Assembly: GCA_028818385.1 (NCBI GenBank)
Contig: JAPPNY010000241.1
Span: 1 to 27,990, forward strand
DNA: 27,990 nt
Direction: 5' to 3'
From: Spirochaetaceae bacterium
GTDB lineage: Bacteria; Spirochaetota; Spirochaetia; SZUA-6; Bin103
In this document: piece by piece, positions 7,346 to 15,700 of the stretch
Position numbering within the stretch: position 1 is the stretch's first letter
Layout: each line of letters begins with the position of its first letter
The notes under the pieces: model-generated
Seen by the model: only the letters and a program-made list of their open reading frames with translations
Told to the model about the DNA's origin: nothing
Databases searched by the model: none
Position numbers and translations under genes: made by a program

Positions 7346-8635
7346 ATGGCCGAGTTGCGCGAGGTTTCGTTGGTGGATCGGATCGAGGCCGCCCCGGTGG
7401 TCGCCACCGGCCGCCGCTGGCTGTGCGGGAGGGAAGACCATCCCGAGCACGTGGAGTCGTACTTCACGATGTACCCGGAGTGCCGGGACGACCCGGAGCG
7501 CGCTTCCTACGGATCCGTCACCGACCCGGTACCGCCGTTCTCGCGCGGCGGCGGCCTGATCCCGGTGCTGCTGAAGATGGACGACGGGCGGCTCGCCTGC
7601 CTGACGCGCACCGGCGCGCCGCACATCGGCACCGGCAGCGAGGTCAGCATCTCGTTCTCGGAGGACCGGGGCGCCTCCTGGTCCGACTATGCCCTCGTGG
7701 CGCGCGGCGAGGCGGACGATCAGCTCGACTATCGCGACCACTCCCTGGGACAGGCGTCCGACGGCACGCTGGTGGTCGTGTACGGCCTCCTGTTCGGCGA
7801 GGTGGAGGCATCGCGGGAGGACGACCCCGACCCGCGCGCCCGCCGCGAGGAGCACCTGGAGGTGGTGCGCTCCACGGACGGCGGCGCCACCTGGTCGGAG
7901 CCGACGCTGATCGACATGCCGGGGCGCGGCATCTTCGTGCGCCCGCACGGGCAGATGGTGCGGCTGGCCGACGGCACGCTGGTGTTCATGGCACGCGGAC
8001 ACCAGAGCGACGAGATCCACGAGGCGGACCCCTCCGCCCACGAGCGGGTGAACTTCCTGTACCGGTCACGGGACGGCGGGCTCACCTGGGAGGAGCCGAC
8101 CGAGATCAGGAGCGGCTGGAGCGAGACCGGCTTCCTGCCGCTGAGCGAAGACCGCTGGGTGGCCTACGTGCGCCACAACCAACGGCCGAACCGGCTCGCC
8201 TGGTCCGAGGACGGCGGCAGGACCTGGACGCGCTGGGAGGAGGGCTGCCTGAGCACCGGCACCCCGCCTGAGCGCCTGGCCAACCTGCAGAGGACCGGCC
8301 ACTGGCGGATGGTCAACGGCAAGCCGCAGAAGCCGTCGCCCGGCAGCGTCACGCGGCTGGCCAACGGCATCGTGCTGATCACCTACGGCTACCGCGCCTA
8401 TCCGTTCGGCGTGCGCGCCATCGTCAGCCGCGACGGCGGCGAGCACTTCGACCTGCAGACCGAGTACGTGATCTCCGACCGCGCGTTCAGTTGGGACTGC
8501 GGCTACCCGAGCACGGTCTGCTACGACGACGGGCTGGTGGTCACCACCGCGTACTCGCTGATGGACCTCGACCACCCGGACTGGGGCACGTGCTGCCTCG
8601 CCTACCGCTACTCGCAGGATCTGTTCGCGGCATGA
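7346..8635 (+). CDS. Sialidase-like BNR/Asp-box protein (long type)
   Basis: This 429-residue beta-propeller protein has five Asp boxes: SEDRGASW (105-112), STDGGATW (176-183), SRDGGLTW (241-248), SEDGGRTW (287-294) and the degenerate SRDGGEHF (361-368). A DCGYPS motif at 384-389 also occurs in the minus-strand relatives. Such proteins are usually called exo-alpha-sialidase (GH33-like), but the arginine triad cannot be assigned by eye, so the true substrate may be another acidic sugar. No signal peptide is seen, so a cytoplasmic site or non-classical export is possible. The start is fixed by AAGGAGG at 7333. Its stop overlaps the next start (ATGA), so both are made together. It is the first of five related genes. 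Confidence 0.88.
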   Translation: MAELREVSLVDRIEAAPVVATGRRWLCGREDHPEHVESYFTMYPECRDDPERASYGSVTDPVPPFSRGGGLIPVLLKMDDGRLACLTRTGAPHIGTGSEVSISFSEDRGASWSDYALVARGEADDQLDYRDHSLGQASDGTLVVVYGLLFGEVEASREDDPDPRARREEHLEVVRSTDGGATWSEPTLIDMPGRGIFVRPHGQMVRLADGTLVFMARGHQSDEIHEADPSAHERVNFLYRSRDGGLTWEEPTEIRSGWSETGFLPLSEDRWVAYVRHNQRPNRLAWSEDGGRTWTRWEEGCLSTGTPPERLANLQRTGHWRMVNGKPQKPSPGSVTRLANGIVLITYGYRAYPFGVRAIVSRDGGEHFDLQTEYVISDRAFSWDCGYPSTVCYDDGLVVTTAYSLMDLDHPDWGTCCLAYRYSQDLFAA

Positions 8636-9588
8636 GACTGAACTGGGTCAGGACCGTGTTCTCGAACGGCCGCCACAACCTGTGCGTCGGCAACTTCGTC
8701 CGCTGGCGCGGCGCGTACCACATCTGCTTCGTCGACGCCCACCATCACGGCGCGCTCGACGGCCACTTGCGCGTCATTTCCTCCACCGATCTGGAGACCT
8801 GGGACACCTGCGTCGCCATGGCGGCCACCAGCTTCGATCCGCAGCTCCTGCCGCTCGGCGACCGGATGCTGATCTACGGGGTGCAGGGCGACTGGGAGGG
8901 AGACGACTTCCAGGGCTTCCCCTCGCGCGAGGTGGTCGCCGAGACGCGCGACCTGAAGACGTGGACGGAGCCGCGCCGCTGTTTCGTGGCCAACCACGAC
9001 TTCTGGACGCCGATCGAGCTGGACGGCCGCTACTACCTGACCTGCGACGACTGCGGCCACGTGCCGGAGGGCATGAGCGGCACGGTCGACCTGTTGACCT
9101 CGACCGACGGCGAGCGCTGGCACTGGGTCTCCGAGGTGGTGCGCGGCTCCGAGGAGTACTCGCGCATCCCCAGCGAGACGGCGCTGTGCCCGCTGCCTGA
9201 CGGGCGCCTGCTGGCCGTGGTGCGCACCAAGCTGCCGCGCGCCGTGCTGGCGACGGCCCCGCCGCCCTACGTGGAGTGGGAGCGCACGATCGTCCCGCAC
9301 GCGCTGCAGGGAGCGGCCCCGGCGCGGGTGGGCGATCGCGTGGTCATCGCCGGCAGGGCCGCGGACGAGAGCGGCGAGCCCAGGACCGCCGTGTTCGAGT
9401 ACCGGGACGGGGCGCTGGAGCTCGGCCTGTATCTGCCGAGCGGCCGCGACACCGGCTATTCAGGCCTGTATGCGGTCAGCGGGAACGAAGTCCTGATCGC
9501 CTACTACTCCGGGCACGAGTATCCCGACTCGGACGAGCGGGTCACCCACGGCCCCTGCGACATCTACCTGGCGTCCGTGTCCCTCTGA
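8632..9588 (+). CDS. Sialidase-like beta-propeller protein (short type)
   Basis: This 318-residue protein is related to the gene at 10738-11754. Both begin with a TxxSxGRHN element (here SNGRHN, 11-16) and a VRWR...Y motif, and both end in a YYSGHEY/YYDGEPY-type segment followed by DIYLASVS or DIKLATIS. Asp boxes are degenerate: STDLETWD (51-58), a TRDLKTW motif and a TSTDGERW motif. It is probably a five- or six-bladed propeller in the sialidase or GH43/GH32-like fold group, with activity unproven. The ATG lies within the stop of the long-type gene (ATGA). It faces the minus-strand array with only 11 bases between stops, and no terminator is visible there. Confidence 0.82.
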   Translation: MRLNWVRTVFSNGRHNLCVGNFVRWRGAYHICFVDAHHHGALDGHLRVISSTDLETWDTCVAMAATSFDPQLLPLGDRMLIYGVQGDWEGDDFQGFPSREVVAETRDLKTWTEPRRCFVANHDFWTPIELDGRYYLTCDDCGHVPEGMSGTVDLLTSTDGERWHWVSEVVRGSEEYSRIPSETALCPLPDGRLLAVVRTKLPRAVLATAPPPYVEWERTIVPHALQGAAPARVGDRVVIAGRAADESGEPRTAVFEYRDGALELGLYLPSGRDTGYSGLYAVSGNEVLIAYYSGHEYPDSDERVTHGPCDIYLASVSL

Positions 9589-9599
9589 GCCGCGGCTGA

Positions 9600-10730
9600 C
9601 TACGCCTCTTCCAGGATCGCGCCCTCGATGCCGCGCAGGTCGTCGTCGAAGTGGTGCCAGTAGGTGACCAGCACCCGTCCGTCGTCGAGCTCCACCGACC
9701 AGGGGTAGCCGCAGTCGGGGCTGATCGCGTCGTCGCGAATGATGATCTCCGGAGCCGTGTCGAGGTTCTCTCCCTCGGGATCCAGGATGCGCGCCGAGCA
9801 GCCGCGCTGGCCGGCCCAGCGCGTGCCGACGGTGAGGAAGATGCGTCCGTCGCGCAATCCGAGCATGTGCCCGGGGCTCCCGTGCACCATCGTCGGCCGC
9901 CACGGCGACCAGGTGCGCCCGTCGTCGTCGGAGTGGACGAGCACCAACAGGCGGTCCTCGAAGCTGGGGTCGGTGACATGCGGCCCGGTGAATCCCTGCC
10001 GGCGGACGATCTCCGGCCCCAGGGCGTTCGCGTGACAGCGGTACAGCACCAGGATGCGGCCGGAGGGAGTGCGGTGGATGGTCGGTTCGCTGAAATGGGC
10101 GACCGGGTCCTCGCAGATCCGCCCTCCGTATTCCCAGGTCTCGCCCATGTCACCGGAGATCCGCAGCATGCCGAAGTAACGGAACTCGTGGCTGATGTCC
10201 GTGGCCTTGCTCGGCAGGAACAGGCGTCCGTCCGGCATCGCCAGCAGCCCGCTTCGGCTCACGCCGGTGTGCTCGGACGGATGGCCGTTGATGGCGTCCG
10301 GGAGCGGCGGGAAGCGGACCGGCCTGGTCCAGGTGTAGCCGTCGTCGGTGGACCGCACCCAGAACGGCATCCCGAAGCGCACGGTCCAATCGCGGCCGTG
10401 CGCTGGGGATCCTGCGGCCGGCACCAGCTCCGAGCACGAGGAGTGCAGGAAGATGCTGCCGTCCGGCAGCGTGTGGCAGCTCCGGTCCATGACCCCGCCC
10501 AGCGGGTCGATGGTCACCAGGTACGCGTCGCTCCAGGTCCGCCCCTCGTCACTGGATCGGCACGCTTGCACGTTGAACAGCGGATGTTTGTGGTTGGGCA
10601 GGCTGACGTGGGGGGCGCGCTGGAAGGTCATCAGCAGGTCCCCGCCCGGAGTCCGGTTCACGCAGGGTGAGAGCGCATAGAAGCCTTCCTCCCGGTAGAT
10701 GGTCATCCGGTCGGTCACTCGCCAGCTCAT
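9600..10730 (-). CDS. Sialidase-like BNR/Asp-box protein (long type, paralogue)
   Basis: This 376-residue propeller protein has four clear Asp boxes: SSDEGRTW (59-66), STDDGYTW (127-134), SGDMGETW (192-199) and SDDDGRTW (267-274). It also has the DCGYPWSV motif near 339-346. It matches the gene at 11766-12896 without gaps at about nine residues in ten. The last 80 or so codons are identical even at the base level. Likely function is sialidase-like hydrolysis or sugar binding. There is no signal peptide. Its ATG is seven bases after the stop of the short-type gene, so it is the last gene of a three-gene minus-strand unit. Confidence 0.9.
   Translation of the reverse strand: MSWRVTDRMTIYREEGFYALSPCVNRTPGGDLLMTFQRAPHVSLPNHKHPLFNVQACRSSDEGRTWSDAYLVTIDPLGGVMDRSCHTLPDGSIFLHSSCSELVPAAGSPAHGRDWTVRFGMPFWVRSTDDGYTWTRPVRFPPLPDAINGHPSEHTGVSRSGLLAMPDGRLFLPSKATDISHEFRYFGMLRISGDMGETWEYGGRICEDPVAHFSEPTIHRTPSGRILVLYRCHANALGPEIVRRQGFTGPHVTDPSFEDRLLVLVHSDDDGRTWSPWRPTMVHGSPGHMLGLRDGRIFLTVGTRWAGQRGCSARILDPEGENLDTAPEIIIRDDAISPDCGYPWSVELDDGRVLVTYWHHFDDDLRGIEGAILEEA
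9605..9845 (-). repeat. 241-base tract identical to 11771-12011
   Basis: Comparing the two 376-residue sialidase-like genes, every base from 9605 to 9845 equals the base 2,166 positions further on. Differences flank the tract on both sides (9604/11770 and 9846/12012), and beyond 9846 the two genes differ at roughly one base in seven over the next 120. The block covers the 3' end of the gene. Confidence 0.9.
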
Positions 10731-10737
10731 GACTGAT

Positions 10738-11754
10738 CTAACTCACCGAAATCGTGGCGAGCTTGATGTCGCTGCGCTTGGGGACGCCGGGCTCGTAGGG
10801 CTCCCCGTCGTAGTAGCACATCACCAGGGTGCGATCGTCGAGCGCGAGCATGCCGGCGTAGGATTGATCGCCGCCCCACCCGGTCGGCAGGTTGGCGTGC
10901 CACGTCAGCGAGTAATCGGATGGATCGACCGTGAACAGGCCGGTTCGGCTGTCTCCCGGCTGGTCGTCGGGGTAGTGCTTGCGGCTCGTGCGGCACGAAA
11001 AGACCAGCGTGTCGCCGACCCGGACGGCCGCGGGGCCGGAATAGCCGGGTGGATGCTCCCGAGCCCGGTCTGCCGGCGCCGATCCCGCGACGGCCCAGGT
11101 TGTGTAGGGCGGCCGCGCGATGGACACGTAGTGGGGGCGTGTGAAGGCGAGCAGCGAGCCGTCGGGTAGAAACAGCAGCTCGGTCTCCGTGCAGCGCGAG
11201 CTGCGGACGATGATCGACACCGGTTGCCACAACTGACCGTCGCGGGACGACAGCAGCTCCACCTGCTGGTCCAGCTCCTCGACGTCCGGCGGGGTGACGT
11301 CGACGTCGGCCGCCACGTAATGGACGCCGTCATGAGTCTGCGGCTTCCAGTACCCGTAGTTGTACCGATAGGCGGAGACGGGGTCGCACCACGTCCGTCC
11401 GTCCTCCGTGAACGACAGATAGGTCTCCTGCGGCATCGTGAGGCGCGCCGGCCCGATGATGGTGGTGCTGAAGACGTAGAGCCGCTCCGAGGTCGCGAGC
11501 AGCTTCGGGTCGCGGTCGTCGTACTGGCTGTCCAGGATCACCGACGGCGTCCACGTCGCCAGGTCGGCCGACTCCAGCAGCATGATCCTGCCGTAGGTGT
11601 CCGGCACGTCGCCCCAGCCGTCCTCCCACGTCGCCGCGTGGGTGCCGGCGGAGCGGAAGGCGACGTAGTACCGGTCGCGCCAGCGCACCATGCCGGTGAA
11701 GGCGTTGTGCCTGCCGTCCGAATAGATGGTTTCGGTCTTCTCTATCGTCAGCAT
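10738..11754 (-). CDS. Sialidase-like beta-propeller protein (short type)
   Basis: This 338-residue relative of the short-type gene at 8632-9588 shares the SDGRHN element (12-17), the VRWRDRYYVAF strand and a C-terminal MCYYDGEPY...DIKLATISV. It has weak Asp boxes: ESADLATW (61-68), FTEDGRTW (115-122) and a later SSRDGQLW. No signal peptide or membrane segment is seen. It sits between the two long-type paralogues, 11 bases after one and seven before the other, so the three form a tight operon. Its ATG at 11752-11754 has no good ribosome site and probably depends on coupling. The activity is unproven. The alternation of long and short types suggests partners with different specificities. Confidence 0.82.
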   Translation of the reverse strand: MLTIEKTETIYSDGRHNAFTGMVRWRDRYYVAFRSAGTHAATWEDGWGDVPDTYGRIMLLESADLATWTPSVILDSQYDDRDPKLLATSERLYVFSTTIIGPARLTMPQETYLSFTEDGRTWCDPVSAYRYNYGYWKPQTHDGVHYVAADVDVTPPDVEELDQQVELLSSRDGQLWQPVSIIVRSSRCTETELLFLPDGSLLAFTRPHYVSIARPPYTTWAVAGSAPADRAREHPPGYSGPAAVRVGDTLVFSCRTSRKHYPDDQPGDSRTGLFTVDPSDYSLTWHANLPTGWGGDQSYAGMLALDDRTLVMCYYDGEPYEPGVPKRSDIKLATISVS

Positions 11755-11765
11755 CCCGTCAGCCG

Positions 11766-12896
11766 CTACACCTCTTCCAGGATCGCGCCCTCGATGCCGC
11801 GCAGGTCGTCGTCGAAGTGGTGCCAGTAGGTGACCAGCACCCGTCCGTCGTCGAGCTCCACCGACCAGGGGTAGCCGCAGTCGGGGCTGATCGCGTCGTC
11901 GCGAATGATGATCTCCGGAGCCGTGTCGAGGTTCTCTCCCTCGGGATCCAGGATGCGCGCCGAGCAGCCGCGCTGGCCGGCCCAGCGCGTGCCGACGGTG
12001 AGGAAGATGCGGCCGTCGCGCAGCCCAAGCATGTGCCCGGGGCTGCCGTGGATCATCGTCGGGCGCCACTTGGACCACGTGCGCCCGTCGTCATCGGAAT
12101 AGACCAGCACCAGCACGCGCCCCACGAAGCTGGGGTCGGTGACGTGCGGACCGGTCAGACCCTGCCGGCGGACGATGTCCGGGCCCAGCGCCCCCGTGTG
12201 GCACCGGTACAGCACCAGGATGCGGCCGGAGGGAGTGCGGTGGATGGTCGGCTCGCTGAAGTGGGCGACGTCGTCCTCGCAGATCCGGCCGCCGTAGTCC
12301 CAGGTCTCGCCCATGTCGTCGGAGATCCGCAGCATGCCGTGGTAGCGGAACTCCTCGGTGACGTCGGTGGCCTTGCTCGGCAGGAACAGGCGTCCGTCCG
12401 GCATGACCAACAGCCCGCTGCGGCTCACGCCGGTGTGCTGGGCCGGGTGCCCGTTGATGGCGTCCGGGAGCGGCGGGAAGCGGACGGGGTTGGTCCAGGT
12501 GTAGCCGTCGTCGGTGGAGCGCACCCAGAAGGGCATCCCGTAGCGCACGGTCCAGTCCAGGCCGTGCGCCTCCGACCCCTCGGCCGGCACCAGCTCCGTG
12601 CACGAGCAGTGCAGGAAGATGCTGCCGTCGGGCAGCGAATGGCAGCCCCGGTCCATCACCCCGCCCCGCGGGTCGACGGTCACCAGGTATGCGTCGCTCC
12701 AGGTCTGCCCCTCGTCACTGGAACGGCACGCCTGCACATTGAACAGCGGATGGTTGTGATTGGCCATGCCGATGTGCGTGGCGCGCTGGAAGGTCATCAG
12801 CAGGTCGCCGTTCGGCGTCCGGTTCACGGTGGGCGAGAGTGCGTAGAAGCCCTCTTCGTGGTAGATGGTCATCCGGTGGGTCACTCGCCAGCTCAT
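11766..12896 (-). CDS. Sialidase-like BNR/Asp-box protein (long type, paralogue)
   Basis: This 376-residue near copy of the protein at 9600-10730 has about 42 substitutions and no insertions or deletions. It carries the same four Asp boxes and the DCGYP motif. Substitutions cluster in the first three quarters, including residues 40-48, 152-153, 179-186 and 258-261, which may line the propeller face and change specificity. It is the first gene of the minus-strand three-gene unit, 55 bases from the antiporter gene. The ATG at 12894-12896 has no obvious Shine-Dalgarno; a second ATG eight codons on is the alternative. The arrangement points to duplication followed by divergence and partial homogenisation. 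Confidence 0.9.
   Translation of the reverse strand: MSWRVTHRMTIYHEEGFYALSPTVNRTPNGDLLMTFQRATHIGMANHNHPLFNVQACRSSDEGQTWSDAYLVTVDPRGGVMDRGCHSLPDGSIFLHCSCTELVPAEGSEAHGLDWTVRYGMPFWVRSTDDGYTWTNPVRFPPLPDAINGHPAQHTGVSRSGLLVMPDGRLFLPSKATDVTEEFRYHGMLRISDDMGETWDYGGRICEDDVAHFSEPTIHRTPSGRILVLYRCHTGALGPDIVRRQGLTGPHVTDPSFVGRVLVLVYSDDDGRTWSKWRPTMIHGSPGHMLGLRDGRIFLTVGTRWAGQRGCSARILDPEGENLDTAPEIIIRDDAISPDCGYPWSVELDDGRVLVTYWHHFDDDLRGIEGAILEEV
11771..12011 (-). repeat. 241-base tract identical to 9605-9845
   Basis: This is the partner copy of the identical block, inside the 3' end of the upstream long-type paralogue. See the entry at 9605-9845 for the comparison. Confidence 0.9.
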
Positions 12897-12951
12897 GACC
12901 GGCCATGATCACCGGTTTCGGCGAAGCTGAACAGTCGTCGCCGGTGGTCGA

Positions 12952-14601
12952 TCATTCGGGCGGGGCTTCAGATCCGAGGGCGGCCAGGGAGCGGCTGACG
13001 ACCGAGGCGCTGGCGGTCGCCTCGGCAGTGACGATCACGGTCGCGCCGGCGTGGTGCAGCGAGGCGCGGTCCAGCTCGTACGGGGCGCGCGCAACGATGG
13101 CGAGGTCGGGAGCGATCGCCCGGATCCGCCGGACCGCAAGCTCGGTGGCGCGGGCGTCGTTGACGGTCAGCACCACCAGCCGCGCGTCCTTGCAGCCGAG
13201 CTCCTCCAGCACCTCCCGCTGCGTCACGTCGCCGAGCACGGCCCGGTCGCCGATGGCGCGCGCGGCGCGCACGTTGTCCGGGTTCGCGTCGATGGCCAGG
13301 TAGTCGAAGCCGGCATCCCTGACGGCACGGCACACCTCGCGGCCGGCAAGTCCGTAGCCGGCGACGATCACGTGGTCCGAGTGCGGCTCGTCCGCGTCGA
13401 TGCCGGGCGGCTCCGCGCGCAGGAGCCGATTCAGCCACGGAACCCGCGCCGCGCCGCCGGCCAAGTGGGGACCGAAGGCGATGACCAGTGGGGTGAGCAG
13501 CATCGACAGGATGATCGCCATCATCAGGTGCTGGGACAGCGCGGCACCCAGCAGCCCGGTGCCCGCGGCCACGCTCAACAGCACGAACGAGAACTCGCCG
13601 ACCTGGCACAGCGCCGCCGCCGACAGGATACCCACCCGCAGCGGCAGGCGGAGGAGGAGGGCGGTGACGAGGATGATCGCGAACTTGCCGACCAGGATCG
13701 CGCCGAGCAGCCCGGCGGTGGCCATGATCTGACCGGACACGCCGGAGACGTCCAGCAGCATGCCGACCGAGACGAAGAACAGGCTTGCCAGGATGTCGCG
13801 GGCCGGGATCAGGTCCGCCATCGCCTGGTGGCGGAATTCGCTGCCGGCGACGATCAGGCCGGCCAGGAATGCCCCGAGCGCCAGGGAGATGCCGGCCAGG
13901 GACAGCGCCCAGGTCGTGCCGAAGCACACCAGGAAGACCGTCAGAATGAAGAGTTCGCGTTCCCGTGTCCTGGCCACGAACGCCAGCAGCCGCGGCACCA
14001 GGAAGCTGGCGGCCACCAGCACGCCGGCCAGGACCGCGACGGCCGTGCCGACCGTGAGCAGGATCTCCCGCGGGGAGCTGTCGCCTCCGGCCATCAGGGG
14101 CACGGCCAGAATCATCGGCACCACGCACAGGTCCTGGAACACCAGGATGCCCACGGCCAGGCGGCCGTGCGGGGCGTCCAGCTCGCCACGCGCCGACAGC
14201 GCGCGCAGGACCACGGCCGTGCTGGAGACCGCGATCACGCATCCCAGGAACACGGCCGTCCCCGGAGGCAGACCGAACCCACGGGCCAGGGCGGCCGTGC
14301 ATGCCAGCGTCACGGCGACCTGAATGCCGCCGCCCAGCAGCACGGCCTTCCAGAGTCGGCGCAGGCGGTCGACCGCCAGCTCCAGGCCGATGCCGAACAA
14401 CAGCAGGACGACGCCCACTTCCGCCAGCATCTCGACCTGATGCGTGTCGTGCACCAGGCCCAGTCCGGTGGGGCCGGCCAGCACGCCGGTCAGGATGAAC
14501 CCGGCGATCGACGGGACGCCGATGCGGCGCAACAGCGCGACCACCACGACGGCGGCCCCGAGCACGATGACCAAGTCCTTGAGGAAGCCCAGCTCAGGCA
14601 C
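12952..14601 (-). CDS. Kef-type cation/proton antiporter (CPA2) with RCK_N domain
   Basis: This 549-residue inner-membrane protein has about twelve hydrophobic segments up to residue 380, then a cytoplasmic regulatory domain. Landmarks are LLFGIGLELAVDRLR (67-81), FQDL (155-158), LALGAFLAGLIVA and QVGEFSFV (333-340), all typical of CPA2 antiporters. The tail carries a Rossmann RCK_N/TrkA-N motif, VAGYGLAG (413-420), with acidic IDANPDNV that favours NAD(H). It should exchange K+ or Na+ for protons under nucleotide control. The start is the GTG at 14599-14601, eight bases after GAGGGA. It follows the Gfo/Idh/MocA gene by 28 bases and may belong to that operon. No KefF/KefG ancillary gene is present. 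Confidence 0.93.
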   Translation of the reverse strand: MPELGFLKDLVIVLGAAVVVVALLRRIGVPSIAGFILTGVLAGPTGLGLVHDTHQVEMLAEVGVVLLLFGIGLELAVDRLRRLWKAVLLGGGIQVAVTLACTAALARGFGLPPGTAVFLGCVIAVSSTAVVLRALSARGELDAPHGRLAVGILVFQDLCVVPMILAVPLMAGGDSSPREILLTVGTAVAVLAGVLVAASFLVPRLLAFVARTRERELFILTVFLVCFGTTWALSLAGISLALGAFLAGLIVAGSEFRHQAMADLIPARDILASLFFVSVGMLLDVSGVSGQIMATAGLLGAILVGKFAIILVTALLLRLPLRVGILSAAALCQVGEFSFVLLSVAAGTGLLGAALSQHLMMAIILSMLLTPLVIAFGPHLAGGAARVPWLNRLLRAEPPGIDADEPHSDHVIVAGYGLAGREVCRAVRDAGFDYLAIDANPDNVRAARAIGDRAVLGDVTQREVLEELGCKDARLVVLTVNDARATELAVRRIRAIAPDLAIVARAPYELDRASLHHAGATVIVTAEATASASVVSRSLAALGSEAPPE

Positions 14602-14629
14602 GCGATGGTTCCCTCACGGCACGGCAACG

Positions 14630-15700
14630 CTACCGCGGATGGTATCTCGGCTCGCGGGGGGTTACTTCGCGCTGCAAGCGCAGCTCGCTGCCGGCCAGCG
14701 GCAGCGGCGTGCGGGCTCCGCCACTCAGATGGGACTCCAGGCAGGCGAAGATCAGCTCGGTGTTGGTGCGCGCGACGCGCACGCCGCCGCGCGTCGGGCC
14801 GCCGGTGTCCAGCGACTGCACCAGGTCCATGATCAGGTGGACGGCGGGACTGGGAGGCTCGAAGTCCGGATAGCGGCCGGGCTGCAGCGCCGGCCGGCCT
14901 CGGCGGTCGACGCCGCCGGCTTCGCGGACCTGCCACTCGCTGCCGACCGTGGTGACGATGCCGCGCTCGCACACCACTTCGGCCTCGAACGGACGGCCGC
15001 TGTCGAGCAGGAATGCGGGCACGCCGTTCGCGAACTGCAGGCGGCCGCCGCCCGATGGATCGCCGCGCAGCGTGGCGCCTTCGATCAGGTCAGCTCCCTC
15101 GGACAGGTGGAACTGGACCCAGCTCACCGGCTCATCGCCGTTCAGCATCAGCATCAGGTCGATCGCGTGGCTGCCCATGTTGAACACCCCGTGGCCGCAG
15201 TGGACGGTGAGCGAGCGCAGCGCGCCGTAGCGCCCCTCCGCGATCAGCGACCGCAGGGTCCTGAAGCCGGTGTGCCAGCGCCGGTTGGTTCCCATGTTGA
15301 ACGCGACGCCGTGGTCCTCCACCGCCTGCACCATCGCGTCGGCCTCCGCCAGGGAGGCCGCCATCGCCTTCTCCGCGTAGATCGCCCGCGCCCCATGCTC
15401 GGCGGCGTGGACGACGATCTCGGCCCGGTGCTCGGGCTGCGTGGCCACGCTGACGATGTCGGGCCGTTCCGCCGCGAGCATCTCCCGGTAATCCGTGTAC
15501 CGATGCGCGGGCGGTACGCCGTAGCGTTCGCCGGCGCGCGCCATCACGTCGGCCCGCTGGTCGGCGAGTGCCACCAGGGTAGTGCGCTCGCACGCCTCGT
15601 ACGCCGCGGCGTGGGAGTAGGGGTGCGGGTCCGACACCTCGTTGTCGATGAAGGCACCGATGCGGCCGCAGCCGATCAGGGCTGCGCGATAGGTCGTCAT
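14630..15700 (-). CDS. Gfo/Idh/MocA family oxidoreductase
   Basis: This 356-residue NAD(P)-dependent sugar oxidoreductase-like protein has a Rossmann GCGRIG (10-15), the EKP-type motif as EKAM (110-113) with Lys111, and the GSHAIDLML motif with His178 and Asp181 that forms the active site in this family. The C-terminal domain supplies the beta-sheet substrate lid. It should oxidise or reduce a sugar, inositol or sugar acid in the cytoplasm; the substrate is not readable. The ATG overlaps the sugar dehydrogenase stop by four bases (ATGA), so both are cotranslated. It differs from the two family members at 19289-21180, which have poorer cofactor motifs. Confidence 0.93.
   Translation of the reverse strand: MTTYRAALIGCGRIGAFIDNEVSDPHPYSHAAAYEACERTTLVALADQRADVMARAGERYGVPPAHRYTDYREMLAAERPDIVSVATQPEHRAEIVVHAAEHGARAIYAEKAMAASLAEADAMVQAVEDHGVAFNMGTNRRWHTGFRTLRSLIAEGRYGALRSLTVHCGHGVFNMGSHAIDLMLMLNGDEPVSWVQFHLSEGADLIEGATLRGDPSGGGRLQFANGVPAFLLDSGRPFEAEVVCERGIVTTVGSEWQVREAGGVDRRGRPALQPGRYPDFEPPSPAVHLIMDLVQSLDTGGPTRGGVRVARTNTELIFACLESHLSGGARTPLPLAGSELRLQREVTPREPRYHPR

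Noticed and set aside
5927..8041. A 704-residue open frame on the minus strand
   Set aside because: It is antisense to the first sialidase gene and out of frame in the GH10-like gene; its composition (Arg, Pro, Ala) and lack of motifs mark it as a high-GC artefact.
13051..14832. A 593-residue open frame on the plus strand
   Set aside because: It is the antisense shadow of the Kef-type antiporter, made of Gln/His/Arg-rich sequence with no domain.
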